NCBI RefSeq assembly: GCF_900111905.1
Contig: NZ_FOKM01000004.1
Span: 372,001 to 436,000 of the forward strand
Direction of reading: 5' to 3'
Length of the DNA: 64,000 nucleotides
Source of the DNA: Rhizobium sp. NFR07
Lineage (GTDB): Bacteria; Pseudomonadota; Alphaproteobacteria; Rhizobiales; Rhizobiaceae
The notes under the pieces: model-generated
Told to the model about the DNA's origin: nothing
The model's input: only the letters and a program-made list of their open reading frames with translations
Database searches by the model: none
Translations under genes and position numbers: made by a program
Part shown: positions 1-8,643 of the stretch, in pieces
Layout of the letters: every line of letters starts with the position of its first letter
Position numbering within the stretch: the stretch's first letter is position 1

Positions 1-38
1 CTGTCGGGGGGAGGCGTGTGGTGCTGCCGATCCGATAT

Positions 39-1112
39 CTAAGCCTGGTCGGCTGCGGCAAGCGAGCCGTTCAGCTCGAAGTGCAGGCCCTCGGGCTGGT
101 AGTCCGTCTCGGCCCTGCCACGGAAGTAGGAGGCGACGATCTGGTTGTTCAGCCGTGAACCGAAGCCCGTGCGGGATGGTACTGAGACTGCCGGGCCGCC
201 GCTTTCGCGCCACTTGAAGCGAAGCGCCTTTTTCTCGTCGATGGTCCAGCGGATTGCGACATGGCCCTGCTCGACGGAAAGGGCGCCATATTTCAACGCA
301 TTGGTCGCCAGCTCATAGATGGCCAGCGACATGCCGGTCGCCTGCTCGGATGTCAGTTCTGCTGCAGGCCCGGAAATCGTGGCGCGTTCATCCCTGTCGA
401 GATGGGGCGCAAGCGCGTTGACCACCACATCATGCAGGAGGACGCCGTCGTCCGACGCGGAGATGAGGTTCTGGGCTTTTCCGAGTGCGTCGATGCGCCG
501 GGTGATGGTGTCGCGTGCTTCGGCGAGGTTTGTCGCATGGCGCATGGAGGCGCTGACGACCGCGTTGGTGACGGCCATGGTATTCTTGACCCGATGGACG
601 AGTTCGCGACGCAAGACGTCCTGGATCTGCTTTGCGCGCACCGTGTCGGTGGTCTCGATGACCGTATCGACCATGCCGGCGACCTTGCCCTCATCGTCGC
701 GCAGGGGGCTGTAGCAGAAGGTGAAATGGGCGAGCTCATCGAAACTCTTGCGTCTTATCCGCAACGGAAAGTTCTCGATATAGGTCGGTTCTCCCGTATA
801 GGCCTTTTCGGCGATCGGACCGATCTCGCTCCAGGCTTCCGCCCAGACATCGGCAAATGAGCGTCCGATTGCCAGCGGCTTGTTGCCGAGAATGGGCAGG
901 AAGGCGTCGTTGTGAATGGTGATGAATTCAGGTCCCCAGATGACCGCCTGGGGGAATTTAGAACTGAGCGTCACGTCGACGATGGTCTTCAGTGAAGTCG
1001 GCCAGCTCTCGATCGGGCCAAGCGGGTTCTTCGACCAGTCGAATTCCGCGACGATGCGGCCCATCCGGCTTTCGGCCCAAGTCAATTCACTCAACCGCAC
1101 GCGCCTCTCCAT
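39..1112 (-). CDS. HWE-family sensor histidine kinase with PAS-like sensor domain
   Basis: A cytoplasmic sensor kinase expected to autophosphorylate on histidine and pass the phosphate to a response regulator. The first 165 or so residues form a PAS-like sensor region. The phospho-acceptor lies in RELVHRVKN (near residue 175), the N box is YELATNALKYG (near 270-280), and WRESGG (near 305) followed by RTGFGSRL marks the HWE class, which lacks a standard G1 box. No membrane segment is visible. An in-frame GTG at 1124 would add four residues; the ATG was preferred. No response regulator gene lies next to it, so its partner and signal are unknown. Confidence 0.85.
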   Translation of the reverse strand: MERRVRLSELTWAESRMGRIVAEFDWSKNPLGPIESWPTSLKTIVDVTLSSKFPQAVIWGPEFITIHNDAFLPILGNKPLAIGRSFADVWAEAWSEIGPIAEKAYTGEPTYIENFPLRIRRKSFDELAHFTFCYSPLRDDEGKVAGMVDTVIETTDTVRAKQIQDVLRRELVHRVKNTMAVTNAVVSASMRHATNLAEARDTITRRIDALGKAQNLISASDDGVLLHDVVVNALAPHLDRDERATISGPAAELTSEQATGMSLAIYELATNALKYGALSVEQGHVAIRWTIDEKKALRFKWRESGGPAVSVPSRTGFGSRLNNQIVASYFRGRAETDYQPEGLHFELNGSLAAADQA

Positions 1113-1444
1113 CAATACCGCCACCGCTGAATTCCGCTGCAGGCTGTTTCCTCATCCTCGACGGCAGAACTTGCGCATTTGCGAAATAATATGGATCGCA
1201 GTCCTGTAAAGGCCAGTGCTTGCATGCACTCTGCCGCGGAGATGATGCGCTGGCTTCACCATGCAATTTCCCGCGTCCATGAAAGTGCTGGACACCGAAT
1301 GAATTGCTCGATACATGGCAGGTAATGTTATTACGTAACTTAAGCTATGATGAACCTGCCCCACATATTCCCGCTTGGCCGCACCGCCTGCAATGCCGAC
1401 CTTCCGCTTGACGCCCGTGGTCTGTTCAGCCTAACTGCGAGCCG
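1113..1444. other. Intergenic stretch without a recognisable gene
   Basis: This stretch separates the kinase start from the cobalamin riboswitch. It holds a short hairpin (AGTGC/GCACT, 1215-1230) and a GTTA/TAAC inverted repeat at 1327-1339 that may belong to the promoter of the uptake operon. No open frame with a convincing ribosome site was found. Confidence 0.4.
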
Positions 1445-1640
1445 ATGGTTCCCCGATGATGACTCGGAAGGGATTAATAGGGAACACGGTGAGGCCGATT
1501 TGGCCGAGGCCGTGGCTGCCCCCGCAACTGTAGGCGGATTGCCGTCCATCCCTGGGTGCCGAGAGGCGCCATGCCACTGTGCGAGACCGCACGGGAAGGC
1601 AGATGGAAGGCAGACATTCGCGAGCCAGGAGACCTGCCAT
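1445..1640 (+). promoter_or_regulatory. Cobalamin (B12) riboswitch
   Basis: The leader contains the conserved pieces of the cobalamin riboswitch family in the right order: GGGAACACGGTGAGG near 1480, GCTGCCCCCGCAACTGTA near 1515 (the B12-box core region), GCCACTGTGC near 1571, GGGAAGGC near 1591 and the closing GAGCCAGGAGACCTGCC at 1622-1638. It lies directly upstream of a BtuFCD-type operon, which is a usual target. It should repress that operon when adenosylcobalamin is plentiful. Confidence 0.95.
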
Positions 1641-1658
1641 CATAGACCATCCAATCAG

Positions 1659-1677
1659 CCGGGCGGGGATGCCCGGG
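1659..1677 (+). promoter_or_regulatory. Hairpin next to a ribosome site downstream of the riboswitch
   Basis: CCGGGC at 1659-1664 pairs with GCCCGG at 1671-1676 across a GGGGAT loop. It is followed at once by AAGGA (1678-1682) and an ATG at 1689. There is no run of T, so it does not look like an intrinsic terminator. It could be part of a translational expression platform; this is inference. Confidence 0.4.
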
Positions 1678-1688
1678 AAGGAACAGAC

Positions 1689-1751
1689 ATGATTGACCTG
1701 CACCTCGGCCGAAAGGCTTTCCTCCGTCTCGATTGGGCTCTCCGCCGCTAG
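1689..1751 (+). CDS. Possible 20-residue leader peptide
   Basis: A 20-codon open frame begins at ATG 1689, six bases after AAGGA, and ends at TAG 1749-1751, about 65 bases before the btuF start. The product is rich in Leu and Arg and has no recognised domain. Its place between riboswitch and first gene suggests a leader peptide, but it may be chance. Confidence 0.25.
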   Translation: MIDLHLGRKAFLRLDWALRR

Positions 1752-1817
1752 CATCCGTTCGCCGGTGCCTGCGCCGCCGACGATGCCTGCTCTTCTTCCT
1801 CCAGATCGAGATTTTTC

Positions 1818-2834
1818 ATGCGTCAAATTCTTACCAGCATTGCCTTTGCATTCGGGGTGGCCGGCCTTGCCGCACCCGCTTTTTCAGCCACGCAATATCC
1901 CCTGACGATCGAAAATTGCGGCCAGTCGGTGACCTTCGACAAGGCGCCGGAAAAGATCGTGTCGATCGGCCAGGGCATGACCGAGATCCTGTTCTCGCTC
2001 GGCCTTGCCGACAAAATAGCCGGCACGGGCGTCTGGGTCGGTCCGGTCCTGCCGCAATATGCAGAGGCGAATGCCGGGATCAAACGTCTATCCGACAACG
2101 ATCCGAGCTTCGAATCCGTCGTCGGCGAAGAGCCCGATCTGGTGGCGGCCGAATTCGAATGGCATGTCGGCACGCAAGGTTCGGTCGGCAAGCGCGAGCA
2201 GTTTTCCGGGTTGGGCATCAACACATATGTCTCGCCGGCCGATTGCGTCGCCAAGATCAACGCCGATGGCGGTGACGGCGTTCGCAAGGAGCTTTTCACC
2301 ATGGAGCTCGTCTACCAGGAGATCGAAGAACTTGCGCAGATCTTCGACATCAAGGATCGCGGCGACGCCCTGGTTGCCGACCTGAAGAAGCGCGAGGCCG
2401 AGGCCGTGGCATCCGTCTCGGGCGCTGCGGCCAAGAACCTGCCGATCGTCTTCTGGTTTTCCAGCAAGGAAGTGAAGGGCGATGCCTTCATTGCCGGCAA
2501 GAACAGCGCGCCGGCCTATATTCTGAAGACGCTCGGCGCGAAGAACGTCGTGACCACCGAGGAAGAATGGCCGCTGGTCGGTTGGGAGACGATCTCGCAG
2601 TCCAATCCCTCAGTCATCGTCATCGCCACCATGGATCGCCGCCGTTATGCCGCCGACGATCCGGAAGTGAAGATCGATTTCCTCAAGACCGATCCGGTGA
2701 CCAGGGAACTCGATGCGGTCAAGAACGAGCGCTTCGTGATGATGGACGCCCAGTCGATGAACCCGACGATCCGCACGATCGACGGCATCGAGACGCTGGC
2801 CAAGGGCATCAAGTCCTTCGGGCTGTCGCAGTGA
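1818..2834 (+). CDS. btuF: Cobalamin/metal-chelate ABC transporter, periplasmic substrate-binding protein
   Basis: A periplasmic binding protein of the BtuF/FhuD-like (cluster A, helical backbone) family, 338 residues. The N-terminus is a Sec signal peptide ending near AFSA (about residue 24). The mature protein opens with the family start (TIENCGQSVTFDKAPEKIVS) followed by QGMTEILFSLGLADKIAGTG. It is the first full gene after the cobalamin riboswitch and its stop overlaps the permease GTG, so corrinoid uptake is the best guess. Cobalt or another chelate cannot be excluded from sequence alone. Confidence 0.88.
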   Translation: MRQILTSIAFAFGVAGLAAPAFSATQYPLTIENCGQSVTFDKAPEKIVSIGQGMTEILFSLGLADKIAGTGVWVGPVLPQYAEANAGIKRLSDNDPSFESVVGEEPDLVAAEFEWHVGTQGSVGKREQFSGLGINTYVSPADCVAKINADGGDGVRKELFTMELVYQEIEELAQIFDIKDRGDALVADLKKREAEAVASVSGAAAKNLPIVFWFSSKEVKGDAFIAGKNSAPAYILKTLGAKNVVTTEEEWPLVGWETISQSNPSVIVIATMDRRRYAADDPEVKIDFLKTDPVTRELDAVKNERFVMMDAQSMNPTIRTIDGIETLAKGIKSFGLSQ

Positions 2835-3871
2835 ACCAGGCATATCCGATACGTCCGGCATGGTGGGCGCTGTCCGCGCTCACCATTGCCGCAATCGTCA
2901 TACTCGCGGTGATGGTCAGCCTCGCCGTATCGATCGGCGAGATCGCCATACCGGTGGCCACCACGGCGAAGGCTGTCGCCAACCGGCTGTTCGGCGCGGA
3001 ATTCGAACTGAGCCGCATCCACCAGGGCATCGTCTGGGACTATCGCCTCAGCCGGGCGCTGGTCGCGGCCAGTGCCGGCGCGTCGCTTGCGCTCTGCGGC
3101 GCGATCCTGCAGGCACTGCTGCGCAATCCGCTGGCCGAACCCTATGTGCTCGGCATATCGGCCGGCGCCTCGACGGGCGCCGTCGCCGTGATGGTGCTGG
3201 GCCTCGGTTACGGGGTGCTGACGCTGTCCGGTGGCACCTTCATCGGCGCGGTCGTCGCCTTCCTGCTGGTCGGCGTGCTTGCCGCGGGCACCGGCGGCAC
3301 GAGCGAGCGCATCATTCTGTGCGGCGTGGCGATCTCGCAGCTGTTCAACGCGCTGACCTCCTATGTGGTCACTACCTCTGCCAATGCCGAACAGGCGCGC
3401 GGCGTGCTGTTCTGGCTGCTCGGGTCGCTGAGCGGCGTGCGCTGGCCGGATGTCTATCTGTCGGCGCCGATTACGCTTGCGGGCTTCCTCATCTGCCTCG
3501 CCCATGTGCGGGCGCTCGATGCCTTCGCCTTCGGTATGGATGCTGCAGCCTCGCTCGGCATTGCGGTGCGGCGCACCCAGATCGTGCTGCTTGCCACGAC
3601 GGCTGCGATGACGGCGGGTGTCGTCTCCATGGTCGGTTCGATCGGTTTCGTCGGTCTCGTCATTCCGCATGCAGCGCGCTTCATTGTCGGACCCGGCCAT
3701 GCGCGGCTGCTGCCGGCCGTGGCGCTCGGCGGCGCGATCTTCATGGTCGGCGCGGATATCGTCTCGCGCATCATCGTGCCGCAGCAGATCCTGCCGATCG
3801 GCGTGGTGACGGCGCTGTTCGGCGCACCGGCCTTCGCGATCATCCTCTATCGGGCGCGGAGGACGGCATGA
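2831..3871 (+). CDS. btuC: FecCD/BtuC-type ABC transporter permease
   Basis: Inner-membrane permease of the FecCD family, 346 residues with about ten hydrophobic helices. It carries the family landmarks RLSRALVAASAGASLALCGA, NPLAEPYVLGISAGAS and GSIGFVGLVIPHAAR. The start is GTG 2831, overlapping the btuF stop (GTGA), which gives the normal family length; a longer in-frame reading from 2567 would overlap btuF heavily. Its stop overlaps the ATPase start (ATGA), indicating translational coupling. Confidence 0.9.
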   Translation: MNQAYPIRPAWWALSALTIAAIVILAVMVSLAVSIGEIAIPVATTAKAVANRLFGAEFELSRIHQGIVWDYRLSRALVAASAGASLALCGAILQALLRNPLAEPYVLGISAGASTGAVAVMVLGLGYGVLTLSGGTFIGAVVAFLLVGVLAAGTGGTSERIILCGVAISQLFNALTSYVVTTSANAEQARGVLFWLLGSLSGVRWPDVYLSAPITLAGFLICLAHVRALDAFAFGMDAAASLGIAVRRTQIVLLATTAAMTAGVVSMVGSIGFVGLVIPHAARFIVGPGHARLLPAVALGGAIFMVGADIVSRIIVPQQILPIGVVTALFGAPAFAIILYRARRTA

Positions 3872-4632
3872 GCATCGCGATCGACAATGTCAGTTATGCC
3901 GCCGGCGAGACTCTGATCGTCAACGGCGTCAGCCTCTCGGTCGGGAAAGGCAGGATCCTCGGACTGCTCGGCCCCAACGGATCGGGAAAATCCAGCCTGC
4001 TCAGGCTGATCTGCCGCCTGAGGAAAGTGAAGAGCGGCGTCATCCGGCTCGGCGACGACGATATCGCCGCCATTCCGCGCGCAGCACTTGCAAGGCGCAT
4101 CGCCTTCGTTGAGCAGCAATCGACCACCGATACGCAATTGACGGTGCGGGACGTGGTGCGGCTTGGCCGCACGCCGCATCGCGGGCTGTTGTCGACCTGG
4201 AATGCGGGCGACGAGGCGGCGATCGACGAGGCGCTTGGCCGTGTGGATATGCGCGAGCGGGCCGACCAGTTGTGGCAGACGCTGTCCGGCGGCGAAAGGC
4301 AACGGGTGCATATTGCCCGCGCGCTGGCGCAGGCGCCGAGCGAGCTTCTGCTCGACGAGCCGACCAACCATCTCGATATCCAGCATCAGCTCGACATTCT
4401 CTCGCTGGTTTCGAAGCTCGGCGTGACCTCGGTCGTGGCGCTGCACGACCTCAATCTCGCGGCGATGTTCTGCGACAGCCTGGCGGTGATGCGCAAGGGC
4501 GAGATCGTTGCCGCGGGCGCGCCGGAAGAGGTGCTGACGGAAGCCCTGATCGGCGACGTGTTCGGCGTCAACGCGCATATCGAACGGTCTGCGGTGCATG
4601 GCCGCTTCAACATCCAGTATAGGATGGCTTGA
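3868..4632 (+). CDS. btuD: BtuD/FecE-type ABC transporter ATPase
   Basis: ATP-binding subunit of the uptake system, 254 residues. Walker A is GPNGSGKSS, the ABC signature is LSGGERQRVHIARAL, Walker B is LLLDEPTNHLD, and the switch His lies in VALHDLNLA. These match the siderophore/B12 importer class. ATG 3868 overlaps the permease stop by four bases. The methyltransferase gene follows after a three-base gap. Confidence 0.92.
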   Translation: MSIAIDNVSYAAGETLIVNGVSLSVGKGRILGLLGPNGSGKSSLLRLICRLRKVKSGVIRLGDDDIAAIPRAALARRIAFVEQQSTTDTQLTVRDVVRLGRTPHRGLLSTWNAGDEAAIDEALGRVDMRERADQLWQTLSGGERQRVHIARALAQAPSELLLDEPTNHLDIQHQLDILSLVSKLGVTSVVALHDLNLAAMFCDSLAVMRKGEIVAAGAPEEVLTEALIGDVFGVNAHIERSAVHGRFNIQYRMA

Positions 4633-4635
4633 GCG

Positions 4636-5424
4636 ATGGATGGCAGCAGACATGACGGGGCTAATTTCGACCTGAAGGAAGAGATCCGCGCCTACTGGTC
4701 GAAACGGTCGGAGACCTTCGATCTCGCTTTCGGCCATCGCATTCCGGCGGGTCCGGAGGCCGATGCATGGCAGGCGCCGATCCGGGCGCTTCTAGGCGAC
4801 GAGCCGAAGCGGGTGCTGGAGCTTGCCTGCGGCACCGGCGAGGTGACGCGGCTGATTCACGATCTCGGCCATGACGTCACCGCGCTCGATTTTTCCGAGG
4901 CGATGCTCAAGGTCGCGCGGGCAAAGCATGCCGGCAAACAGCGGCTGCGCTTCATCTTGGCCGATGCCGAAAACACGATGGAGCCGGACGGGCTTTACGA
5001 TGCGATCATCTGCCGGCATCTGGTCTGGACGCTGACTGCGCCGCAGCAGGCATTCGCCGACTGGCACCGGGTGCTGAAGCCGGGCGGCAGGGTGCTCTTC
5101 TTCGACGGCGACTGGGCCGAGCCGAAACCCTCCGGGCGGATCGCGCGACTGCTGATCTCCTGGATCGATCAGCTGGTCGGCGCGGACGGAAATTACGACG
5201 GCGCCCTGAGCGAGCGGCATGGCCGGATCATGCAGGCACTGCCCTTCGGCAAGGGGCTTCGCCCGGAGATGGTGATGCCGCTACTGAAAGATGCAGGCTT
5301 TGCCGATATCGCCATTCATCCGCACGGGCCGATCTCCCGCGCGCAGCGCAGGCAGGCCGATTTCAGGAACCGGCTGCGCACCTTCGTCTACCGGCGCTTC
5401 GTCATGACGTGTGGGAAGGTGTAG
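4636..5424 (+). CDS. Class I SAM-dependent methyltransferase in the B12-riboswitch operon
   Basis: A 262-residue soluble methyltransferase of the Methyltransf_11/UbiE-like type. SAM-binding motif I is VLELACGTGEVTRL (about 55-68), the acidic strand is VTALDFSEAMLKVA, and RVLKPGGRVLFFDGDW is the usual post-motif loop. It starts three bases after btuD, so it is almost surely cotranscribed under the cobalamin riboswitch. Its substrate is unknown; a role in corrinoid or chelate modification, or B12-independent methylation, is inference from context only. Confidence 0.82.
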   Translation: MDGSRHDGANFDLKEEIRAYWSKRSETFDLAFGHRIPAGPEADAWQAPIRALLGDEPKRVLELACGTGEVTRLIHDLGHDVTALDFSEAMLKVARAKHAGKQRLRFILADAENTMEPDGLYDAIICRHLVWTLTAPQQAFADWHRVLKPGGRVLFFDGDWAEPKPSGRIARLLISWIDQLVGADGNYDGALSERHGRIMQALPFGKGLRPEMVMPLLKDAGFADIAIHPHGPISRAQRRQADFRNRLRTFVYRRFVMTCGKV

Positions 5425-5497
5425 TCGCCGCGCGGGAGCGCTTGTTCCGGGGGGCATCATTGCCTAAATGTCTCCCGCCAACCGCCGGAGACCTTTC

Positions 5498-6211
5498 ATG
5501 ATCCTCGACGCCGCCCGCCTTGCGCTCGTCAATCTCTTTGCCCCCGAGACACGTTCCGCCTTCTGGAAGATGCTGGGGCTGACACTGCTCATTCTCGCCG
5601 GGCTCTGGTTCACGCTGAGAGAAGCCTTCGCCTATTACGTCTGGCCATGGTTTGCGGCGTTTCTTCCCGCAATGCCGGAATGGACGGGCTGGCTGACGCT
5701 GATTGCGGCGGTTGCAGCCAGCATCGGTCTTGCGCTCGGGTTGGCGCTGCTGATCGCGCCGATCACGGCGCTCATCGCCGGCCTGTTTCTCGACGATGTC
5801 GCGGCGGTGGTGGAAAAGCGGGATTATCCAAACGACCCGCCGGGCCGTGAACTGCCGCTCGGCCAGGCGATCATGGGCTCGATCCAGTTCCTCGGCGTCG
5901 TCATCGTCGGCAATTTCATCGCGCTGCTTCTCTTGTTCATTCCGGGCGTCAACCTGATCGCCTTCTTCATGGTCAACGGCTACCTGCTCGGCCGGGAATT
6001 CTTCGAGTTCGCCGCGATGCGCTCTCGCCCGCCGGCAGAGGCCCGCGCGTTCCGGGCGAAACACGGCTCGACCGTGATGCTTGCCGGCATGGTGATCGCC
6101 GGTTTCCTGGCGATCCCCTTCGTCAACCTCCTGACCCCGCTCTTCGCCGCCGGCCTGATGGTGCATCTGCACAAGGCGATCTCGAAGCGGGATCCGGGTT
6201 TCACGATCTAA
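5498..6211 (+). CDS. EI24/CysZ-like integral membrane protein
   Basis: A 237-residue membrane protein with about four to five hydrophobic segments, including [13 protein letters not shown] near the start and repeated Ala/Leu/Ile-rich helices. The motif [18 protein letters not shown] is typical of the EI24 domain (CysZ-related, often named sulfate transporter family). GGAG at 5487-5490 sits well before ATG 5498; an in-frame ATG at 5468 is less well placed. It ends four bases into the convergent VOC gene. Sulfate transport is only a family-level guess. Confidence 0.75.
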   Translation: MILDAARLALVNLFAPETRSAFWKMLGLTLLILAGLWFTLREAFAYYVWPWFAAFLPAMPEWTGWLTLIAAVAASIGLALGLALLIAPITALIAGLFLDDVAAVVEKRDYPNDPPGRELPLGQAIMGSIQFLGVVIVGNFIALLLLFIPGVNLIAFFMVNGYLLGREFFEFAAMRSRPPAEARAFRAKHGSTVMLAGMVIAGFLAIPFVNLLTPLFAAGLMVHLHKAISKRDPGFTI

Positions 6212-6633
6212 TCCGGCAGGGCCGAGGCGTCGTACATCGCGGCAAACTCGGCACTCGGCGGGATCGGCTTGATGATGTCGATCAGCACGCCGTTCGGGTC
6301 GGCGGTGATGAAATGCCGCTGGCCGAAATCCTCGTCCCTCAGATCGAGCCGGATCGGCAGGCCGGCGGCCTTCAGCCGGTCGTAGATCGCATCGACATCC
6401 TCCACCTCGAAATTGAGGAGCAGGCCGGCAACCGTGCCGCGGCCCGATGCCGGGATCGTGCCGTGGCTGCCGTCAAGGATAGCAAGCGTCACATGCTGGT
6501 TGTCGCGCGACTGCAGATGGACATACCAATCTGCCGAGAACAGCGCCTCGAAGCCGAAATGCTCGATATAGAAGGCCGCCGTGCCGGTGACGTTGTCCGT
6601 CATGATAACGGGATAGTAGCTGGTGACTTTCAT
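6208..6633 (-). CDS. VOC-family (glyoxalase/bleomycin-resistance-like) protein
   Basis: A 141-residue protein with the vicinal oxygen chelate fold pattern: [20 protein letters not shown] at the start, a central [19 protein letters not shown] and a closing [17 protein letters not shown]. Such proteins are small metal-dependent dioxygenases, glyoxalases or drug binders; the substrate here is unknown. GGAGGA lies nine bases before ATG 6633, which is preferred over a GTG at 6642 that abuts it. It is divergent from a TetR gene, and twin operators sit between them, so it is probably the repressor's target. Confidence 0.8.
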   Translation of the reverse strand: MKVTSYYPVIMTDNVTGTAAFYIEHFGFEALFSADWYVHLQSRDNQHVTLAILDGSHGTIPASGRGTVAGLLLNFEVEDVDAIYDRLKAAGLPIRLDLRDEDFGQRHFITADPNGVLIDIIKPIPPSAEFAAMYDASALPD

Positions 6634-6658
6634 CGCTTTCACTCCTCCAACTAATCAG

Positions 6659-6704
6659 ATACGTTCAGGCTGTATGTATTTATATAGATACATTCTGTCT
6701 GTAT
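6659..6704. promoter_or_regulatory. Twin operators between VOC and TetR genes
   Basis: Two similar inverted repeats lie in the 89-base divergent gap: ATACG-7-TGTAT at 6659-6675 and ATACA-7-TGTAT at 6688-6704, both followed by GTA. The two copies share the longer pattern ATACNTTCNGNCTGTATGTA. They are good candidates for binding by the adjacent TetR protein, controlling both genes. Confidence 0.65.
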
Positions 6705-6722
6705 GTAAATGAGAGGAATGCG

Positions 6723-7301
6723 ATGCCGCGCAGCAATCGCGAGCGGACAGATCTGACCCGCACGGCGCTACTGGACGCTGCGCGAGCGCTGTTCATCGAG
6801 AAGGGTTATGCCGAGACGGCGACGCCGGAGATCGTCGCTGAAGCGCAGGTGACACGAGGGGCGCTCTATCACCACTTTGCCGACAAGCAGGCGCTGTTCC
6901 GGGCAGTGATCGAGCGCGAGGCGGAACATGTCGCCGCCGATATCGATGCGCACTCGGCGGAGGCCTCATCAGCACGCGAAGCGCTGCTGCAGGGGGCATC
7001 GGCCTATTTCGACGCGATGGCCGTGCCGGGGCGAACGCGGCTGCTTTTGAAGGAGGCGCCGGCGCAGTTTGCCGGCGACAGCGGCGAAGGCGGGGACCCG
7101 GCGGAAGAGGGGCTCAAGGTTGGGCTTTCGCATCTGCTTGCGGGGTCGGGCCATCTGGCGCTGCTCGATCCGCTGACGGCGCTCATCTCCTCGGCTTTCG
7201 AGCGCGCGGCGATCGCGATCGACTGCGGCGGCAGGCGGGAGGATTACGAGGCAGCGATCGCGGTTCTGCTGGACGGTCTTACTGCGCAGCCGCGCCGATA
7301 A
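6723..7301 (+). CDS. TetR/AcrR-family transcriptional regulator
   Basis: A 192-residue regulator. The N-terminal helix-turn-helix is clear: RTALLDAARALFIEKGYAET followed by VTRGALYHHFADKQALFRAV. The C-terminal part is the ligand-binding helical bundle. GAGAGGAATGCG provides a ribosome site just before ATG 6723. It is divergent from the VOC gene and probably represses it and itself through the twin operators. Its 3' end overlaps the convergent nth gene by 23 bases. Confidence 0.88.
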   Translation: MPRSNRERTDLTRTALLDAARALFIEKGYAETATPEIVAEAQVTRGALYHHFADKQALFRAVIEREAEHVAADIDAHSAEASSAREALLQGASAYFDAMAVPGRTRLLLKEAPAQFAGDSGEGGDPAEEGLKVGLSHLLAGSGHLALLDPLTALISSAFERAAIAIDCGGRREDYEAAIAVLLDGLTAQPRR

Positions 7302-8046
7302 TCTGCGGTGGCAGTTCGACCAGCGGCGCCGGGATGTCAAAAGTCTTTTCCGGCGAGCGACAGAGATCGGCGATGACGCAATGCTCGCATTCGGGCTTGC
7401 GCGCCTTGCAGGTATAGCGACCGTGCAGGATCAGCCAGTGATGGGCATGATAGAGATACTGCTCAGGGATGACCTTGAGGAACTGTTCCTCGACCTCATC
7501 CGGCGTCTTGCCCGGCGCCATGAGACAGCGGTTGCCGATGCGGAAGACATGGGTGTCGACCGCGAGCGTCGGAATGCCGAAGGCCATGGACATCACGACA
7601 TTCGCCGTCTTGCGGCCCACACCCGGCAGGCGTACCAGTTCTTCGCGGGTCTTCGGAACCTCGGAGCCGAATTCGTCGATCAGCATGCGACAGAGGGCGA
7701 TGACGTTCTTCGCCTTGTTGCGGTAAAGCCCGATCGTCTTGATATGCGCGATCACACCTTCCTCGCCGAGCGCCAGCATCTTTTCCGGCGTGTCGGCGAT
7801 CCTGAACAGCGCGCGGGTCGCCTTGTTGACGCCGGCATCGGTTGCCTGCGCAGACAGCGCCACTGCGACGACCAGCGTGAAGGGGTTCACATGCTCGAGC
7901 TCGCCTTTCGGCTCCGGCCGCTGGATGGAGAAGCGGCGAAATATCTCGACCATTTCCTCTTTCGAATAGGCGGGCTTGAAGCGCTTCGGCTTGCGCGGAG
8001 CGGCGGTCTTCGTGGCGGTGCTGGATTTGATTTTCGGATTGGCCAT
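7279..8046 (-). CDS. nth: Endonuclease III (DNA glycosylase/AP lyase)
   Basis: Base-excision-repair enzyme that removes oxidised pyrimidines, 255 residues. The helix-hairpin-helix is LPGVGRKTANVV with the catalytic Lys, and the catalytic Asp is in LAVDTHVFRIGNR. The C-terminal iron-sulfur loop has the spacing C-x6-C-x2-C-x5-C (CKARKPECEHCVIADLC). The Lys/Arg-rich N-terminal tail (first 25 residues) is common in rhizobial forms. It is divergent from the DUF2244 gene. Confidence 0.95.
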   Translation of the reverse strand: MANPKIKSSTATKTAAPRKPKRFKPAYSKEEMVEIFRRFSIQRPEPKGELEHVNPFTLVVAVALSAQATDAGVNKATRALFRIADTPEKMLALGEEGVIAHIKTIGLYRNKAKNVIALCRMLIDEFGSEVPKTREELVRLPGVGRKTANVVMSMAFGIPTLAVDTHVFRIGNRCLMAPGKTPDEVEEQFLKVIPEQYLYHAHHWLILHGRYTCKARKPECEHCVIADLCRSPEKTFDIPAPLVELPPQIIGAAAQ

Positions 8047-8067
8047 CAGACTGTATAGTCACGCCCG

Positions 8068-8565
8068 ATGACGGAAATCAACGCGCAGATAGTGGACGAC
8101 CAGCCGGTCTTTGCCGCCGAACTGACGCCCTACCGATCACTCGGCAGGACAGGGTTTCGGGTCGTGCTCATGCTTTCGGGGATCGTCTGCCTGTTCTACG
8201 GCATTTTCTTCATGGTGACCGGCGCGTGGCCGATCGGACTGTTTCTCGGCCTCGACTTTCTCGGCCTCTATGTGGCGCTGAAACTGAGCTATCGTTCGGG
8301 CCGGCAGCGAGAAGAAGTCACCGTCTCGCGCAGCAACGTGTCGATCCGAAAATTCTCGCCCGCGGGGCGCATGGTGGAGCATCGGTTCAATCCGTTCTGG
8401 GCACGATTTAAGGTCAATCGTCACGCGGAATTCGGGATCACCTCCATGCATGTGTCGGGAGAGGGCCGGGGCACGGATGTCGGCTCCTTCCTCAATCCCG
8501 ATGACCGGGAGAGTTTTGCCAAGGCGTTTCGGGGCGCGCTGGCAAGTGTGACACGCAGGCTCTAG
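8068..8565 (+). CDS. DUF2244-family membrane protein
   Basis: A 165-residue protein with two adjacent hydrophobic segments (about 30-50 and 54-70, with GIVCLFYGIFFMVTGAWPIG) followed by a soluble tail. The order and the tail motif SVSRSNVSIRKFSP-like pattern fit the DUF2244 family, common beside nth in alphaproteobacteria. Its function is not known. It starts 21 bases from the divergent nth start, so the two share a very short promoter region. Confidence 0.75.
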   Translation: MTEINAQIVDDQPVFAAELTPYRSLGRTGFRVVLMLSGIVCLFYGIFFMVTGAWPIGLFLGLDFLGLYVALKLSYRSGRQREEVTVSRSNVSIRKFSPAGRMVEHRFNPFWARFKVNRHAEFGITSMHVSGEGRGTDVGSFLNPDDRESFAKAFRGALASVTRRL

Positions 8566-8643
8566 CGAGATCGTTCCAATGGTCAAGAAACGGGTGGTTT
8601 CAGCAATGCGAAAGAGGCACATATGAGCGAAAGGAGACAGACC

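Noticed and set aside
2645..3700. Minus-strand frame of 351 codons opposite btuC
   Set aside because: Arg/His-rich shadow of the permease gene.
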